DNA from: Mucilaginibacter sp. L196
GTDB lineage: Bacteria; Bacteroidota; Bacteroidia; Sphingobacteriales; Sphingobacteriaceae
Length of the DNA stretch: 64,000 nucleotides
Direction: 5' to 3'
Assembly: GCF_009765905.1 (NCBI RefSeq)
Contig: NZ_LMUO01000015.1
Span: forward strand, 611,238 to 675,237
Below are positions 1 through 7,732 of the stretch, in pieces. The notes below the pieces were generated by a model. The model was not told where the DNA came from. It saw only the letters and a program-made list of their open reading frames with translations, and made no database searches. Positions within the stretch are counted from its first letter, which is position 1. The number at the start of each line of letters is the position of its first letter. Position numbers and translations under genes: made by a program.

Positions 1-1311
1 AACGCCTGCAATAAGAACTGGTTAAATGGAAAACCGAGTAAAGCACTAGTAATTCCAACCTCGCCAGAAGATTATCAATCTCTACTGGACAATCCTGCAA
101 TGAATGATAATTATGCCAGCCTTTATATGTTGGGGGATGGCGACTTCTATTTGACAGATTCGGTTTATGCCAGCCTAGATCAACCCGAAATAGGCGCTTA
201 CACATGGGCGGAAACAAAAAGCTTTTACGGCGGCCAGAAAAATTATGATTTGTTACAAGCTTATAGCAACGTTTTAGACGCGAATGTAGTTTTAGACGGC
301 ATTAAGTCATTACAAACCCAACCGAGTACTATAGCGGTTTATAATAATGTAAAAGGCAGTGCTCTATTTTATAGAAGTAATATATTTTATGATCTGGCAC
401 AAATGTTTTGCAAGGTCTATAATAGTGCAACTGCGAATACAGATTTAGGATTGCCTTTAAGAGTATCTGCTAATGTTAATTTGGTAATTAATAGATCATC
501 AGTTCAGCAAACCTATGATCAAATCATTAACGACTTATTAACAGCAGCCCGACTCTTACCAGTAACCCAGTTATATCCCACCAGACCCTCAAAGCCAGCG
601 GTATTTGGACTACTGGCAAGAGTCTATTTATCGCAACAAAATTATACCAAGGCGCTGTTATATGCAGATTCCTGCCTTTCTATTAGCAATACGCTGGTTG
701 ATTTTAACACCTTAAATCCAACTAAAAACTATCCGATACCCCGTTTTAACAACGAAGTTATTTTTCATAACCTACTATGTAATTACGAGGCTTTTAGCAC
801 TGGTTTGCAATTGGTTGATTCTGTACTATACCAATCATACGCATCCAATGATTTAAGACGGAACATATATTTCACACCTGAACCAGGCGGCTTTTCCTTT
901 AGAGGAAGCTACAATGGGAACAGCGAATTCTTCGGTGGGGTGGCTACGGATGAAATGTACCTTATCCGAGCAGAGTGTTACGCAAGGGCTGGCAATACGA
1001 CATCCGCAATGAACGATATTAATTCATTATTAAAAACGAGATGGGTGACGGGTACTTATACGAATCTGACAGCATCCAGTTCAGATAGCGCATTGATTTT
1101 AATTCTTAACGAAAGAAGGAAGGAATTGTGTTTCAGAGGATTTAGATGGACTGATCTCCGGAGATTAAACAATGACCCACGTTTCCAAATAACACTAACC
1201 AGGATTATCAATGGTCAAACCTACACCTTACCTCCAAATTCAACAAGGTATGTTTTACCTATTGATGATTATGAGATTCAATATGGAGGCCTGGTACAAA
1301 ATCCACGATAA
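1..1311 (+). CDS. SusD/RagB-like outer-membrane lipoprotein (5' end outside window)
   Basis: The frame is open from base 1 and starts NACNKNWL. The Cys looks like the lipobox cysteine that opens mature SusD proteins, so probably only the signal peptide lies outside the window. SusD-type proteins sit on the cell surface, cap a SusC TonB-dependent channel and bind the imported glycan or peptide. Visible family features are a TPR-like helical part (KPAVFGLLARVYLSQQNY, then TKALLYADSCL), the late ERRKELCFRGFRWTDLRRLN stretch and a C-terminus ending VLPIDDYEIQYGG...QNPR. The mature part is about 435 residues, short for the family. The SusC partner should lie just upstream. The next gene, 63 bp downstream, is a thioredoxin-fold protein, a common neighbour of this SusD subtype, so peptide or protein import is as likely as glycan import. 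Confidence 0.9.
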   Translation, partial: NACNKNWLNGKPSKALVIPTSPEDYQSLLDNPAMNDNYASLYMLGDGDFYLTDSVYASLDQPEIGAYTWAETKSFYGGQKNYDLLQAYSNVLDANVVLDGIKSLQTQPSTIAVYNNVKGSALFYRSNIFYDLAQMFCKVYNSATANTDLGLPLRVSANVNLVINRSSVQQTYDQIINDLLTAARLLPVTQLYPTRPSKPAVFGLLARVYLSQQNYTKALLYADSCLSISNTLVDFNTLNPTKNYPIPRFNNEVIFHNLLCNYEAFSTGLQLVDSVLYQSYASNDLRRNIYFTPEPGGFSFRGSYNGNSEFFGGVATDEMYLIRAECYARAGNTTSAMNDINSLLKTRWVTGTYTNLTASSSDSALILILNERRKELCFRGFRWTDLRRLNNDPRFQITLTRIINGQTYTLPPNSTRYVLPIDDYEIQYGGLVQNPR

Positions 1312-1374
1312 CAATAAAGAATCTAATACAAATACGACAATAAAAATCTTAACAAAACTTAACCAACAAATAAA

Positions 1375-2763
1375 ATGCGTAGAATAATCAAAATCTCCTT
1401 ATTAGTCTTAGTTTCACTAAGCATTACGAGATCAACTCTTGCACAATCCCAAATTGAAGAAATCCAAGTTGGACGAAAAATCCCTGATGTTAAAATAAAT
1501 GGAATAATAAACTATAGTACACAAAGTGCCAATGTCTCTGATTTCAAAGGGAAACTTTTGATACTTGATTTTTGGGCGACGTATTGTGCACCTTGTATTA
1601 GTATGTTTCCGAAGACGGACTCATTGGAAAAATTATTTAATGGAAAAATTCAATTTCTGTCGATAACGAAAGAATCGAAAGGAAAGGTAAATGATTTCCT
1701 AAACAGGATGTACGAAATAAAAAATATTAAACCGCTAACCGTAGTTAATGATACGTTATTTAGCCAGTTTTTTCCTTTTTCTTCAATTCCATATTATGTT
1801 TGGATCGATGCGAATGGAAAAGTGATTGCAACAACCAGTTCCGAAGGGGTAACAGCCTCCAATATTGAGGCTGTTTTGACAGGTAAGCCAACAACATTTG
1901 AAAATAGAAAGGATTTGCGATTTCGAAAATTGGATATTAGAACCGCGGCATTTGTCATCAGTAATAATTTTGTACTAAAAGATAGTTTGGCTAAAAGAGA
2001 GGAAATTCCCAATAAAAATATTTTCTCCTACTCCATTGCCACAAAAGCCGTTGACGAAACGGCCGGTCACATGCATTATAATATGGATCGGTTTTCGGTA
2101 ATTGATGTTACCGTTAGCATGTTGTATAAATATTATTACGCAGCGGGCTATTATGATTCACCTGTTCAAGGTGCTTTTGATTCTAAGCTCAATTATTCTT
2201 ATGAAATTCATGATCCTAAATTGTTAAACAGGATTGACTTAATGGATGAAGCTCATATTAAGCCTGGCACAATAGCTATGCACAATTGGTTAATGGAAAA
2301 TACAGTTTGTTACGAAATCAACTACCCGGCAGGTTTAAAATGGAAAGATAAAATGGCATTGGTTGGTCAGGATTTAGATCGATATTTTGCTAAACCGATG
2401 GGTTTTGAAGTTCATGTCGAACATAGATTGGATAGCAACACGATGGCATTAAGATGTCTAAATAGTCAATCACCGCTTGGCACAACAGGCGAAAAACCTG
2501 AAGAGCATCATGACAGGTATGGTTATGTTCAACATAATTTACCGCTGAACCATTTGATAAGTTTGTTAAATAGTTATTTCTTCCAAGATCAAAAGATATC
2601 ATTCGTTGATAAAACAGCCATAACACACCCCGTTGACCTTGATTTAATTTGCGACATGACGAATTTACAATCCATTAATTCCTCACTATTAAGATATGGG
2701 CTCAAATTGAATAAAGAACCTACCAAAATAGATGTCTTGGTATTTTCAGATGTCAAACGCTAA
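1375..2763 (+). CDS. TlpA-type thioredoxin-fold secreted protein with large C-terminal domain
   Basis: A signal peptide is visible (RIIKISLLVLVSLS...TLAQ, residues 2-24). It is followed by a TlpA/ResA-like redoxin domain (about 35-165) with GKLLILDFWATYCAPC; the active-site cysteines are C71 and C74 (CxxC). The protein should act as a thiol-disulfide oxidoreductase in the periplasm or outer envelope. Residues about 170-462 form an extra domain I cannot name with certainty. Its end (VDKTAITHPVDLDLICD...LLRYGLKLNKEPTKIDVLVFSD) loosely resembles the C-terminal part of DUF3738 proteins. It lies 63 bp after the SusD-like gene on the same strand, so co-transcription is likely. A bidirectional terminator follows. 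Confidence 0.85.
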   Translation: MRRIIKISLLVLVSLSITRSTLAQSQIEEIQVGRKIPDVKINGIINYSTQSANVSDFKGKLLILDFWATYCAPCISMFPKTDSLEKLFNGKIQFLSITKESKGKVNDFLNRMYEIKNIKPLTVVNDTLFSQFFPFSSIPYYVWIDANGKVIATTSSEGVTASNIEAVLTGKPTTFENRKDLRFRKLDIRTAAFVISNNFVLKDSLAKREEIPNKNIFSYSIATKAVDETAGHMHYNMDRFSVIDVTVSMLYKYYYAAGYYDSPVQGAFDSKLNYSYEIHDPKLLNRIDLMDEAHIKPGTIAMHNWLMENTVCYEINYPAGLKWKDKMALVGQDLDRYFAKPMGFEVHVEHRLDSNTMALRCLNSQSPLGTTGEKPEEHHDRYGYVQHNLPLNHLISLLNSYFFQDQKISFVDKTAITHPVDLDLICDMTNLQSINSSLLRYGLKLNKEPTKIDVLVFSDVKR

Positions 2764-2771
2764 AATGTTTA

Positions 2772-2806
2772 AAAGCAGGTGGAAATTATAAATTTCCACC
2801 TGCTTT
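2772..2806. terminator. Bidirectional terminator hairpin
   Basis: A 13-bp perfect inverted repeat (GCAGGTGGAAATT, 2775-2787, with 2791-2803) and a 3-nt loop, bounded by A and T runs. It sits between two convergent genes, the thioredoxin-fold gene (+) and the DUF6520-like gene (-), and can serve both. Confidence 0.85.
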
Positions 2807-2812
2807 GTTCTA

Positions 2813-3121
2813 TTACGGTTTGTAAGTTCCTGGCTCAGTTCCATTTTCAAACATTGGGGAACCGGCTGGAGCATCTCCCTGAACAGGGGCAATAGTGGTT
2901 TGCCATACGGCTGAACATATTTTTGTTGACGAAGTACAAGAGCCATTTTCATCATAAACATAATCGGATGCGGAATGACTCGCCGTACCGTCCAAGCTAT
3001 AATAACTGGCATTATAAAGGGTTTTGTGTCCAAATGATGTTTTTGCGTTTGTAAAAGCACTAAACCCGATTGCCATAGCGCCTACCATTAAGCCTAAAGC
3101 GATTTTTTTGAAATTTTTCAT
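2813..3121 (-). CDS. Small secreted DUF6520-type protein
   Basis: 102 residues beginning MKNFKKIALGLMVGAMAIGFSAFTNA, a clear signal peptide with a hydrophobic core and an Ala-x-Ala-like cleavage region. The mature part of about 75 residues is rich in Ser, Thr, Gly and Tyr and has two cysteines (GSCTSSTKIC) that could form a disulfide. It matches the pattern of the DUF6520 family, small Bacteroidota exported proteins of unknown function. Its start codon overlaps the stop of the upstream MauE-like gene (ATGA), so translational coupling is likely. A role as substrate or partner of the MauE-like membrane protein is inference from this coupling. Confidence 0.75.
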   Translation of the reverse strand: MKNFKKIALGLMVGAMAIGFSAFTNAKTSFGHKTLYNASYYSLDGTASHSASDYVYDENGSCTSSTKICSAVWQTTIAPVQGDAPAGSPMFENGTEPGTYKP

Positions 3122-3591
3122 GATTTTTGAATTTTAAAATTGTTTGAATTACTGAGGTACAAAGCAAATACAGCAATGGCAATAAACGCCAAGTTAAACC
3201 ATATATGTTGTACCCATGTTAATTTTTCAATGACACCACCGCAATTACATGGTAACGTCTTTGCCCATAATACCATACTTATAATATAGATAGTGAATAC
3301 ACTCACCAATCCTGCAAAACCATAAAGGCCCAATTTGTAAGTTCGAGGGATGATGAGTAAAACAGAAACTAAAACTTCAGATGATGGTACGAGCCACGAT
3401 AAATAAATCGCAAAGCTCCCAATTACTGAAACCGTTGACAGGCCCTTAAAAAAACGCTGATGATCAATAAATTTGCTGTAAGCTGTATATAGAAATAAAA
3501 ACATACAGATTAGACAAATAATGAATACCACTCTTTCCCCGAGCTTATCTGAAAGATGAAATTTTGATTTTGAGATTTTAACTGTTTCCAT
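3118..3591 (-). CDS. MauE/DoxX-like redox-associated membrane protein
   Basis: 157 residues with four predicted membrane segments (about 19-40, 54-73, 86-110 and 127-148). The cytosolic N-terminus is METVKISKSKFHLSDK. The loop LPCNCGGVIEKLTW carries a C-x-C motif typical of Bacteroidota MauE/DoxX family proteins, which are thought to help thiol redox chemistry at the membrane. It overlaps the downstream DUF6520-like gene by 4 bp, forming a two-gene operon. An 18-bp perfect palindrome lies about 30 bp upstream of the start. The family is assigned from topology and the CNCG motif; the substrate is unknown. Confidence 0.8.
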   Translation of the reverse strand: METVKISKSKFHLSDKLGERVVFIICLICMFLFLYTAYSKFIDHQRFFKGLSTVSVIGSFAIYLSWLVPSSEVLVSVLLIIPRTYKLGLYGFAGLVSVFTIYIISMVLWAKTLPCNCGGVIEKLTWVQHIWFNLAFIAIAVFALYLSNSNNFKIQKS

Positions 3592-3886
3592 TAGGTATAA
3601 TTGGTAAATGCCATATTAATAAGAGTGGCAATTGCCACTCGCCGGTCAGTGACCATCAATTTCGCTTCTTTTTCTATGTCACGACACTCCTTTCTTATTT
3701 GTATTACCAAAAAATATTCGGTAAGGGGTAAGTAAGTTTATAACGGTTATGTAACAGGATAAAATTAGTGGCTTATATTCAAGCTCCCTTGAGAGGATAT
3801 CACTATTTTACAGTTAAAATCTCACAACTTTAAGGAATGATTTTCGCATTTTGAAAGTGATTTTTTCACACGCTTTTTAAGAAACA
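3592..3886. promoter_or_regulatory. Upstream region of MauE/DUF6520 operon with 18-bp palindrome
   Basis: No gene is visible here. The main structure is GAGTGGCAATTGCCACTC at 3623-3640, a perfect 18-bp palindrome about 31 bp upstream of the MauE-like start codon. That is a good position for an operator, or it could form a hairpin in the 5' leader. A weaker inverted repeat TTACC/GGTAA lies near 3704-3726. The regulator is unknown. Confidence 0.5.
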
Positions 3887-4453
3887 CTATCGCTTACCTA
3901 TAAATTTGGTTAAGGTTTCCCTTGTCATGTGCAAATAGGAGGCGATGATTCTAATAGGTAATTTTTGAAAAAGTTCCGGTTTCTTTTTTCGAAGTATTTG
4001 ATAGCGTTCTTCAGCGGGTAAAGAAACTAGATTTTGCTTTTCATATTCTTCATGCTGATATTGAAGTAACAATGATTTTATTAAGATTGAAATCTCCGGA
4101 AATTTATCATCCAGATCATGGAGTTCTGTATAGGCCATTGTAATCAGTTCTGTTTCCTGGATGATCTCGGTGTAGAAATAAGATGAAACTTTATAATAGC
4201 CCTCGTAAGAAAACAAAATATCTCTAGGTTCCCAGAATTTTACAGTATGCTCATCACCACGCTGGTCATAATAATAGTTTCGGGCGAATCCTCTGGTCAT
4301 AAAATATAACCTGCTTTCTGTTTGTCCGGCAGCATGTAATATTTGGCGAGGTTTATAAAATTCCTGTTTTAATGTTGAATTTACCTCACGAATGAACTCT
4401 GGCGATAAATCGGTAATAGTAGATAATAGCTGAATCATTGGACCAGTATCCAT
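3887..4453 (-). CDS. Crp/Fnr-family transcriptional regulator
   Basis: 188 residues. Residues about 20-115 form a cyclic-nucleotide-binding-type beta-roll (LHAAGQTESRLYFMTRGFAR, then YYYDQRGDEHTVKFWEPRDI). The C-terminal end (LPIRIIASYLHMTRETLTKF) is a recognition-helix segment of the kind seen in short Bacteroidota Crp-like proteins. The effector cannot be read from the sequence. It is divergent from the alpha-oxoamine synthase gene, with 228 bp between start codons. Both starts are preceded by the same 14-mer AAACTAAACCTTAT, and a second 14-bp inverted repeat sits between them. The regulator therefore probably controls itself and the synthase. Confidence 0.85.
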   Translation of the reverse strand: MDTGPMIQLLSTITDLSPEFIREVNSTLKQEFYKPRQILHAAGQTESRLYFMTRGFARNYYYDQRGDEHTVKFWEPRDILFSYEGYYKVSSYFYTEIIQETELITMAYTELHDLDDKFPEISILIKSLLLQYQHEEYEKQNLVSLPAEERYQILRKKKPELFQKLPIRIIASYLHMTRETLTKFIGKR

Positions 4454-4677
4454 AAGGTTTAGTTTCAGTAATAAATTATAGATCCTTGCTACAGGCTTTT
4501 AGTCTAAAGCTATAAAGTGATGTCAAACTTAGAATTGAAAAATGCCAAAAGTGGTGACATGGAATAATTTTTAATAATAAATTATAATAATTAAGAAAAA
4601 GTTAAAGAAATATACCCATGTCACCACTTATAAGGATATCCCGCCATATTTTAGAAAAATGATAAACTAAACCTTAT
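4452..4677. promoter_or_regulatory. Outer inverted repeat abutting both divergent start codons
   Basis: AAACTAAACCTTAT occurs at 4664-4677, five bases before the synthase ATG. Its reverse complement occurs at 4452-4465, running into the ATG of the Crp/Fnr gene. Both mRNAs therefore start translation behind the same sequence. It could be a shared 5'-UTR element or an operator that overlaps the start. Confidence 0.6.
4549..4629. promoter_or_regulatory. Inner inverted repeat of the crp-like/synthase divergent promoter
   Basis: AAGTGGTGACATGG at 4549-4562 is repeated as its perfect reverse complement at 4616-4629. The arms are 14 bp with a 53-bp AT-rich spacer. Each arm faces one of the two divergent genes. 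This arrangement suggests paired binding sites for one regulator, or matched promoter elements. Confidence 0.6.
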
Positions 4678-4681
4678 AAAT

Positions 4682-5962
4682 ATGGATTTTGAAAAAGCAA
4701 GTTTTAAAGACTATGAAAACATTGAAGGGTGGGATATATATGCAACCGCACTTGAATTTGAAAAATATTTGGACTACCTCAGATCTAAAGGTCATTTAAA
4801 TTACAGGATCGAATCATTAACCCGTGTTGGTCCTGAAATGAACCTGATGTTACCCGGCGATGATCACCCTTCCTGGATGGTGTGTCTGGTTTCCAATGAT
4901 TACCTTGGTTTTAGCCAACATCGGAGAATTAAAGATGCTGTAATCAAAGGTGCCGAGATGTTTGGAACAGGTTCAGGCGCATCACCTGCAATTGGTGGAC
5001 ACTTCGTATATCACAAGCAATTAGAAAACAAAATTGCAGGATTCTATAAAAAGAAGGATGCGATTCTCTATACAACCGGTTATACAGCTAATAGTGCTAC
5101 GCTTCAATGTTTGCTTCACAAAGATGATAAGGATCGAAATAATAATAAAAGAAATGACCTCGCCATTGTGGATATGAATGTTCACGCTAGTGTATATGAA
5201 GGTGTTTTAACAACAAATGTGAAGACTTTCTTGCATAATGATTTGGAGATGCTGGAACAGGTTCTTAAAAATGCGCGGGACAAATACCGTACAAAAATGG
5301 TGATCATAGATGGCGTATATAGTCAAGATGGCGACATTGCGCCAATTGATCAAATAGCGGATTTAGCCCACAGGTATGGGGCATTGCTGGTAGTTGATGA
5401 TGCTCACGGAATTGGTGTCTTAGGAAAAACAGGTCGAGGTGTTATTGAAATGTATGATGCTTATGAAAAAGTGGATATTATTACCGGGACATTTAGCAAA
5501 GCGCTAGGCAACATAGGTGGCTATGTGGTAGCAAGACCGGAAATAATCACATACCTAAAATACCAATCCAAACAGCATTTATTTTCAACTACCGCTACTC
5601 CTGCAATAATGGGTATCCTTAAAGCAATTGACCTTGTAGATGAAGAGCCACAATGGAAAGACAGGCTTTGGGAGAACATAAACTATTTAAAAACTGGTCT
5701 TATTGGTTTAGGATTCGACGTGGGGGCGACTGCCTCCGCAGTGATCCCTGTAAAAGTTGGCGATATTCATAAAACTTTAGAAGCCGGTAAACTTCTATTA
5801 AAAAGGGGCGTGTATACGAATCCAATCATGTATCCTGCGGTTTCCAAGAAAAATGCTAGAATTAGAATGAATGTTATGGCTACCCATACCCAAGTACATC
5901 TTGACAAAGTACTTAACTCGTTTGGTGAAATAGATCGTCAATTACATATTTCAAATAAATAA
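4682..5962 (+). CDS. PLP-dependent alpha-oxoamine synthase (serine palmitoyltransferase/KBL-like)
   Basis: 426 residues of the class-II aminotransferase fold that condenses an amino acid with an acyl thioester. Visible motifs are the substrate loop GTGSGASPAIGGHFVYHKQL, VDDAHGIGVLG (V238-G247, with D240 and H242 contacting PLP) and GTFSKALGN, where K273 should form the Schiff base. The N-terminal extension of about 65 residues (MDFEKASFKDYENIEGWDIY) marks a Bacteroidota subgroup distinct from KBL and BioF. Serine palmitoyltransferase for sphingolipids is possible, but the subgroup is also found as an accessory gene, so the substrate is open. It is divergent from the Crp/Fnr gene with shared promoter repeats. 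Confidence 0.8.
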   Translation: MDFEKASFKDYENIEGWDIYATALEFEKYLDYLRSKGHLNYRIESLTRVGPEMNLMLPGDDHPSWMVCLVSNDYLGFSQHRRIKDAVIKGAEMFGTGSGASPAIGGHFVYHKQLENKIAGFYKKKDAILYTTGYTANSATLQCLLHKDDKDRNNNKRNDLAIVDMNVHASVYEGVLTTNVKTFLHNDLEMLEQVLKNARDKYRTKMVIIDGVYSQDGDIAPIDQIADLAHRYGALLVVDDAHGIGVLGKTGRGVIEMYDAYEKVDIITGTFSKALGNIGGYVVARPEIITYLKYQSKQHLFSTTATPAIMGILKAIDLVDEEPQWKDRLWENINYLKTGLIGLGFDVGATASAVIPVKVGDIHKTLEAGKLLLKRGVYTNPIMYPAVSKKNARIRMNVMATHTQVHLDKVLNSFGEIDRQLHISNK

Positions 5963-6087
5963 CCGAAAACAAATGAGTGATTGTTTAAAACTTAATAAAT
6001 CAATAAATCCATCTGGCTTTAAATAAGATGATTTTCTAATCATAATAAATAGTGAAACCGGAAATTTAAATAAATATCTAATTACCT

Positions 6088-7158
6088 ATGAATTACGAAT
6101 TAGAATTACTGGAAACGCTGGCTGATTGGTTGAAAAAGCAGGTTGTTTTTAACGAACAAGATGTATTGATACATGAAGAGACGAAAAGGCTTCGGAAAGC
6201 AATGTTAAAACATATAATGACTTTGACCAATGACACGCAAATAAATACCTACTTACAAATACACCTTTACAAATTGGTAGAAATATGTGATCTGCTTTAT
6301 CACCCGGAAAACGAAAATAATTTTAATTCTGCTGCAACGCTTGAATTATTGATAGCCATCAGGCAGGCAGCAAACTCCTTTGCCCCGCAAGACTTGAAAT
6401 TACCCTTGTTATTGAGGCAAATTAAATGTGTGGATTACGCCGTTCAATGGATAAATATAAATAAAGCACTTAAAGATCAGATTGTCGATGAAGTGCTCAT
6501 TGATATTATTGCATATCCTATTGAAAATTTTGCAAATATCAAATCTCAGCCTAAATGGTCTAATGACAATTATTTAAGTTTGTTTATAGGCGCTTTAGAA
6601 GATATACCTCAAAATGTCAATGTAGATGTGATAATTCATCTGCTGATTAGAATTGGATATAATTTCTCACGTTTTACAGCTTATTGCTACAGATGGATGC
6701 AGCAAAAATTAGAGGGGAAAGATCAGGAAGAAAAGCTGAAATTATTATGGGTATTAAAAAAAGAAATCAGGCAACATGGTTTATTAAATAATTTAAGCTT
6801 TGATGATAGAAGATTACCTATAACGGAGGAATTGTGTAATTGGATAGACGAAGAACAGACATCTTTAATCCATCAACAATCAGAAAACCCTTCTAATCAA
6901 ATGAAAATAAATACCAAACTGAAGGTTTTGCAATTGGCTTATTGGGAAAAATTGCAGTATGATAATGGCGTATATGACGAAGCTAATTTGGATATTTTGT
7001 CTGAAAAAATTGCTTTTAACTTTTCAAGTAAATTTCAAGAAGAGCTTTCAGCCCCTAGTATTAAGTCAAAGTTTTATCCTAAAGATCGTTCAATAATTGA
7101 ACCGATTGAAAAATTACTGGTGAAAATGCTGGAAGAGGTTCGGCAATTTTTGCATTAG
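6088..7158 (+). CDS. Uncharacterised Bacteroidota protein
   Basis: 356 residues, largely alpha-helical and cytosolic, with no signal peptide or membrane segment. The last 85 residues (INTKLKVLQLAYWEKLQYD ... IAFNFSSKFQEELSAP ... EPIEKLLVKMLEEVRQFL) resemble a C-terminal module I have seen in many Bacteroidota hypothetical proteins linked to mobile or RteC-type regulatory genes. This is recalled similarity, not a search result. It follows the alpha-oxoamine synthase by 125 bp on the same strand, and an RteC homologue lies just downstream. I do not assign a function. Confidence 0.6.
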   Translation: MNYELELLETLADWLKKQVVFNEQDVLIHEETKRLRKAMLKHIMTLTNDTQINTYLQIHLYKLVEICDLLYHPENENNFNSAATLELLIAIRQAANSFAPQDLKLPLLLRQIKCVDYAVQWININKALKDQIVDEVLIDIIAYPIENFANIKSQPKWSNDNYLSLFIGALEDIPQNVNVDVIIHLLIRIGYNFSRFTAYCYRWMQQKLEGKDQEEKLKLLWVLKKEIRQHGLLNNLSFDDRRLPITEELCNWIDEEQTSLIHQQSENPSNQMKINTKLKVLQLAYWEKLQYDNGVYDEANLDILSEKIAFNFSSKFQEELSAPSIKSKFYPKDRSIIEPIEKLLVKMLEEVRQFLH

Positions 7159-7166
7159 CTATCTTA

Positions 7167-7520
7167 CTATTCCATATCCAGGTAATGGCATAAATGATGC
7201 GTTTCCAGAAATTCAATGTATTCACCGAGCAAGTGATATGAAAAGCCAGGCACTTTTATTAGCTCGCTGGTATGGCGCTCTAGTAATTCACCTGCTGTGT
7301 GAAAACCAGCCAATTCACAAACCAGCGAAAATTCCTCACTTAATCCTAACTGGGAAATTGGCAACTTTAAAATAGGCTCCGGAAATCGTGTGTGCATGTT
7401 AGAATATTTAAAGCCGTTTATCCCTTTCAGCGGTTTGTATAATAACATAGCGCGGAAATGACAAATATCTGTATCAGAGGCTTGATGAAAAACCAGAAAT
7501 ATAAGATAAGGATTTTTCAT
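7167..7520 (-). CDS. Small protein with RNA polymerase alpha-CTD-like helical domain
   Basis: 117 residues. Residues about 52-112 (LPISQLGLSEEFSLVCELAGF, then HTAGELLERHTSELIKVPGFS and LLGEYIEFLETHHL) follow the RpoA C-terminal domain pattern: 'I..L.LS.....L...G..T..EL......L..I..FG...L.EI...L...GL'. That domain contacts UP elements and activators. Here it stands alone behind about 50 residues of unrelated sequence (MKNPYLIFLVFHQASDTDIC), unlike true RpoA. It could be a DNA-binding or RNA polymerase-binding regulator. It is convergent with the previous gene, only 8 bp away. Homology is from pattern only. Confidence 0.55.
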   Translation of the reverse strand: MKNPYLIFLVFHQASDTDICHFRAMLLYKPLKGINGFKYSNMHTRFPEPILKLPISQLGLSEEFSLVCELAGFHTAGELLERHTSELIKVPGFSYHLLGEYIEFLETHHLCHYLDME

Positions 7521-7732
7521 GCTAAAGCGCAGATAATCAGCCTGGTTTCCATGAGCTTTTCAAAGTTTCATCGGTTTCTGATTACAAATGAAAATAGTCT
7601 TCGCTATATATTAACACCCTAAATATACATTACAAAAATAAAATATCCGGTGAATTAATCATGTGTATGTACTGTGTATGTATAGGTAGTATCGATATAA
7701 AAACCATTGATTTACATCAATCAAACAAAATA

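Noticed and set aside
2746..3060. Second minus-strand ORF overlapping the DUF6520-like gene
   Set aside because: It is a shadow frame; the overlapping frame has a clean signal peptide and start coupling.
7661..7732. Upstream start for the RteC-like gene
   Set aside because: It would add MCMYCVCIG..., Cys-rich and unlike the family; ATG 7733 gives the typical N-terminus.
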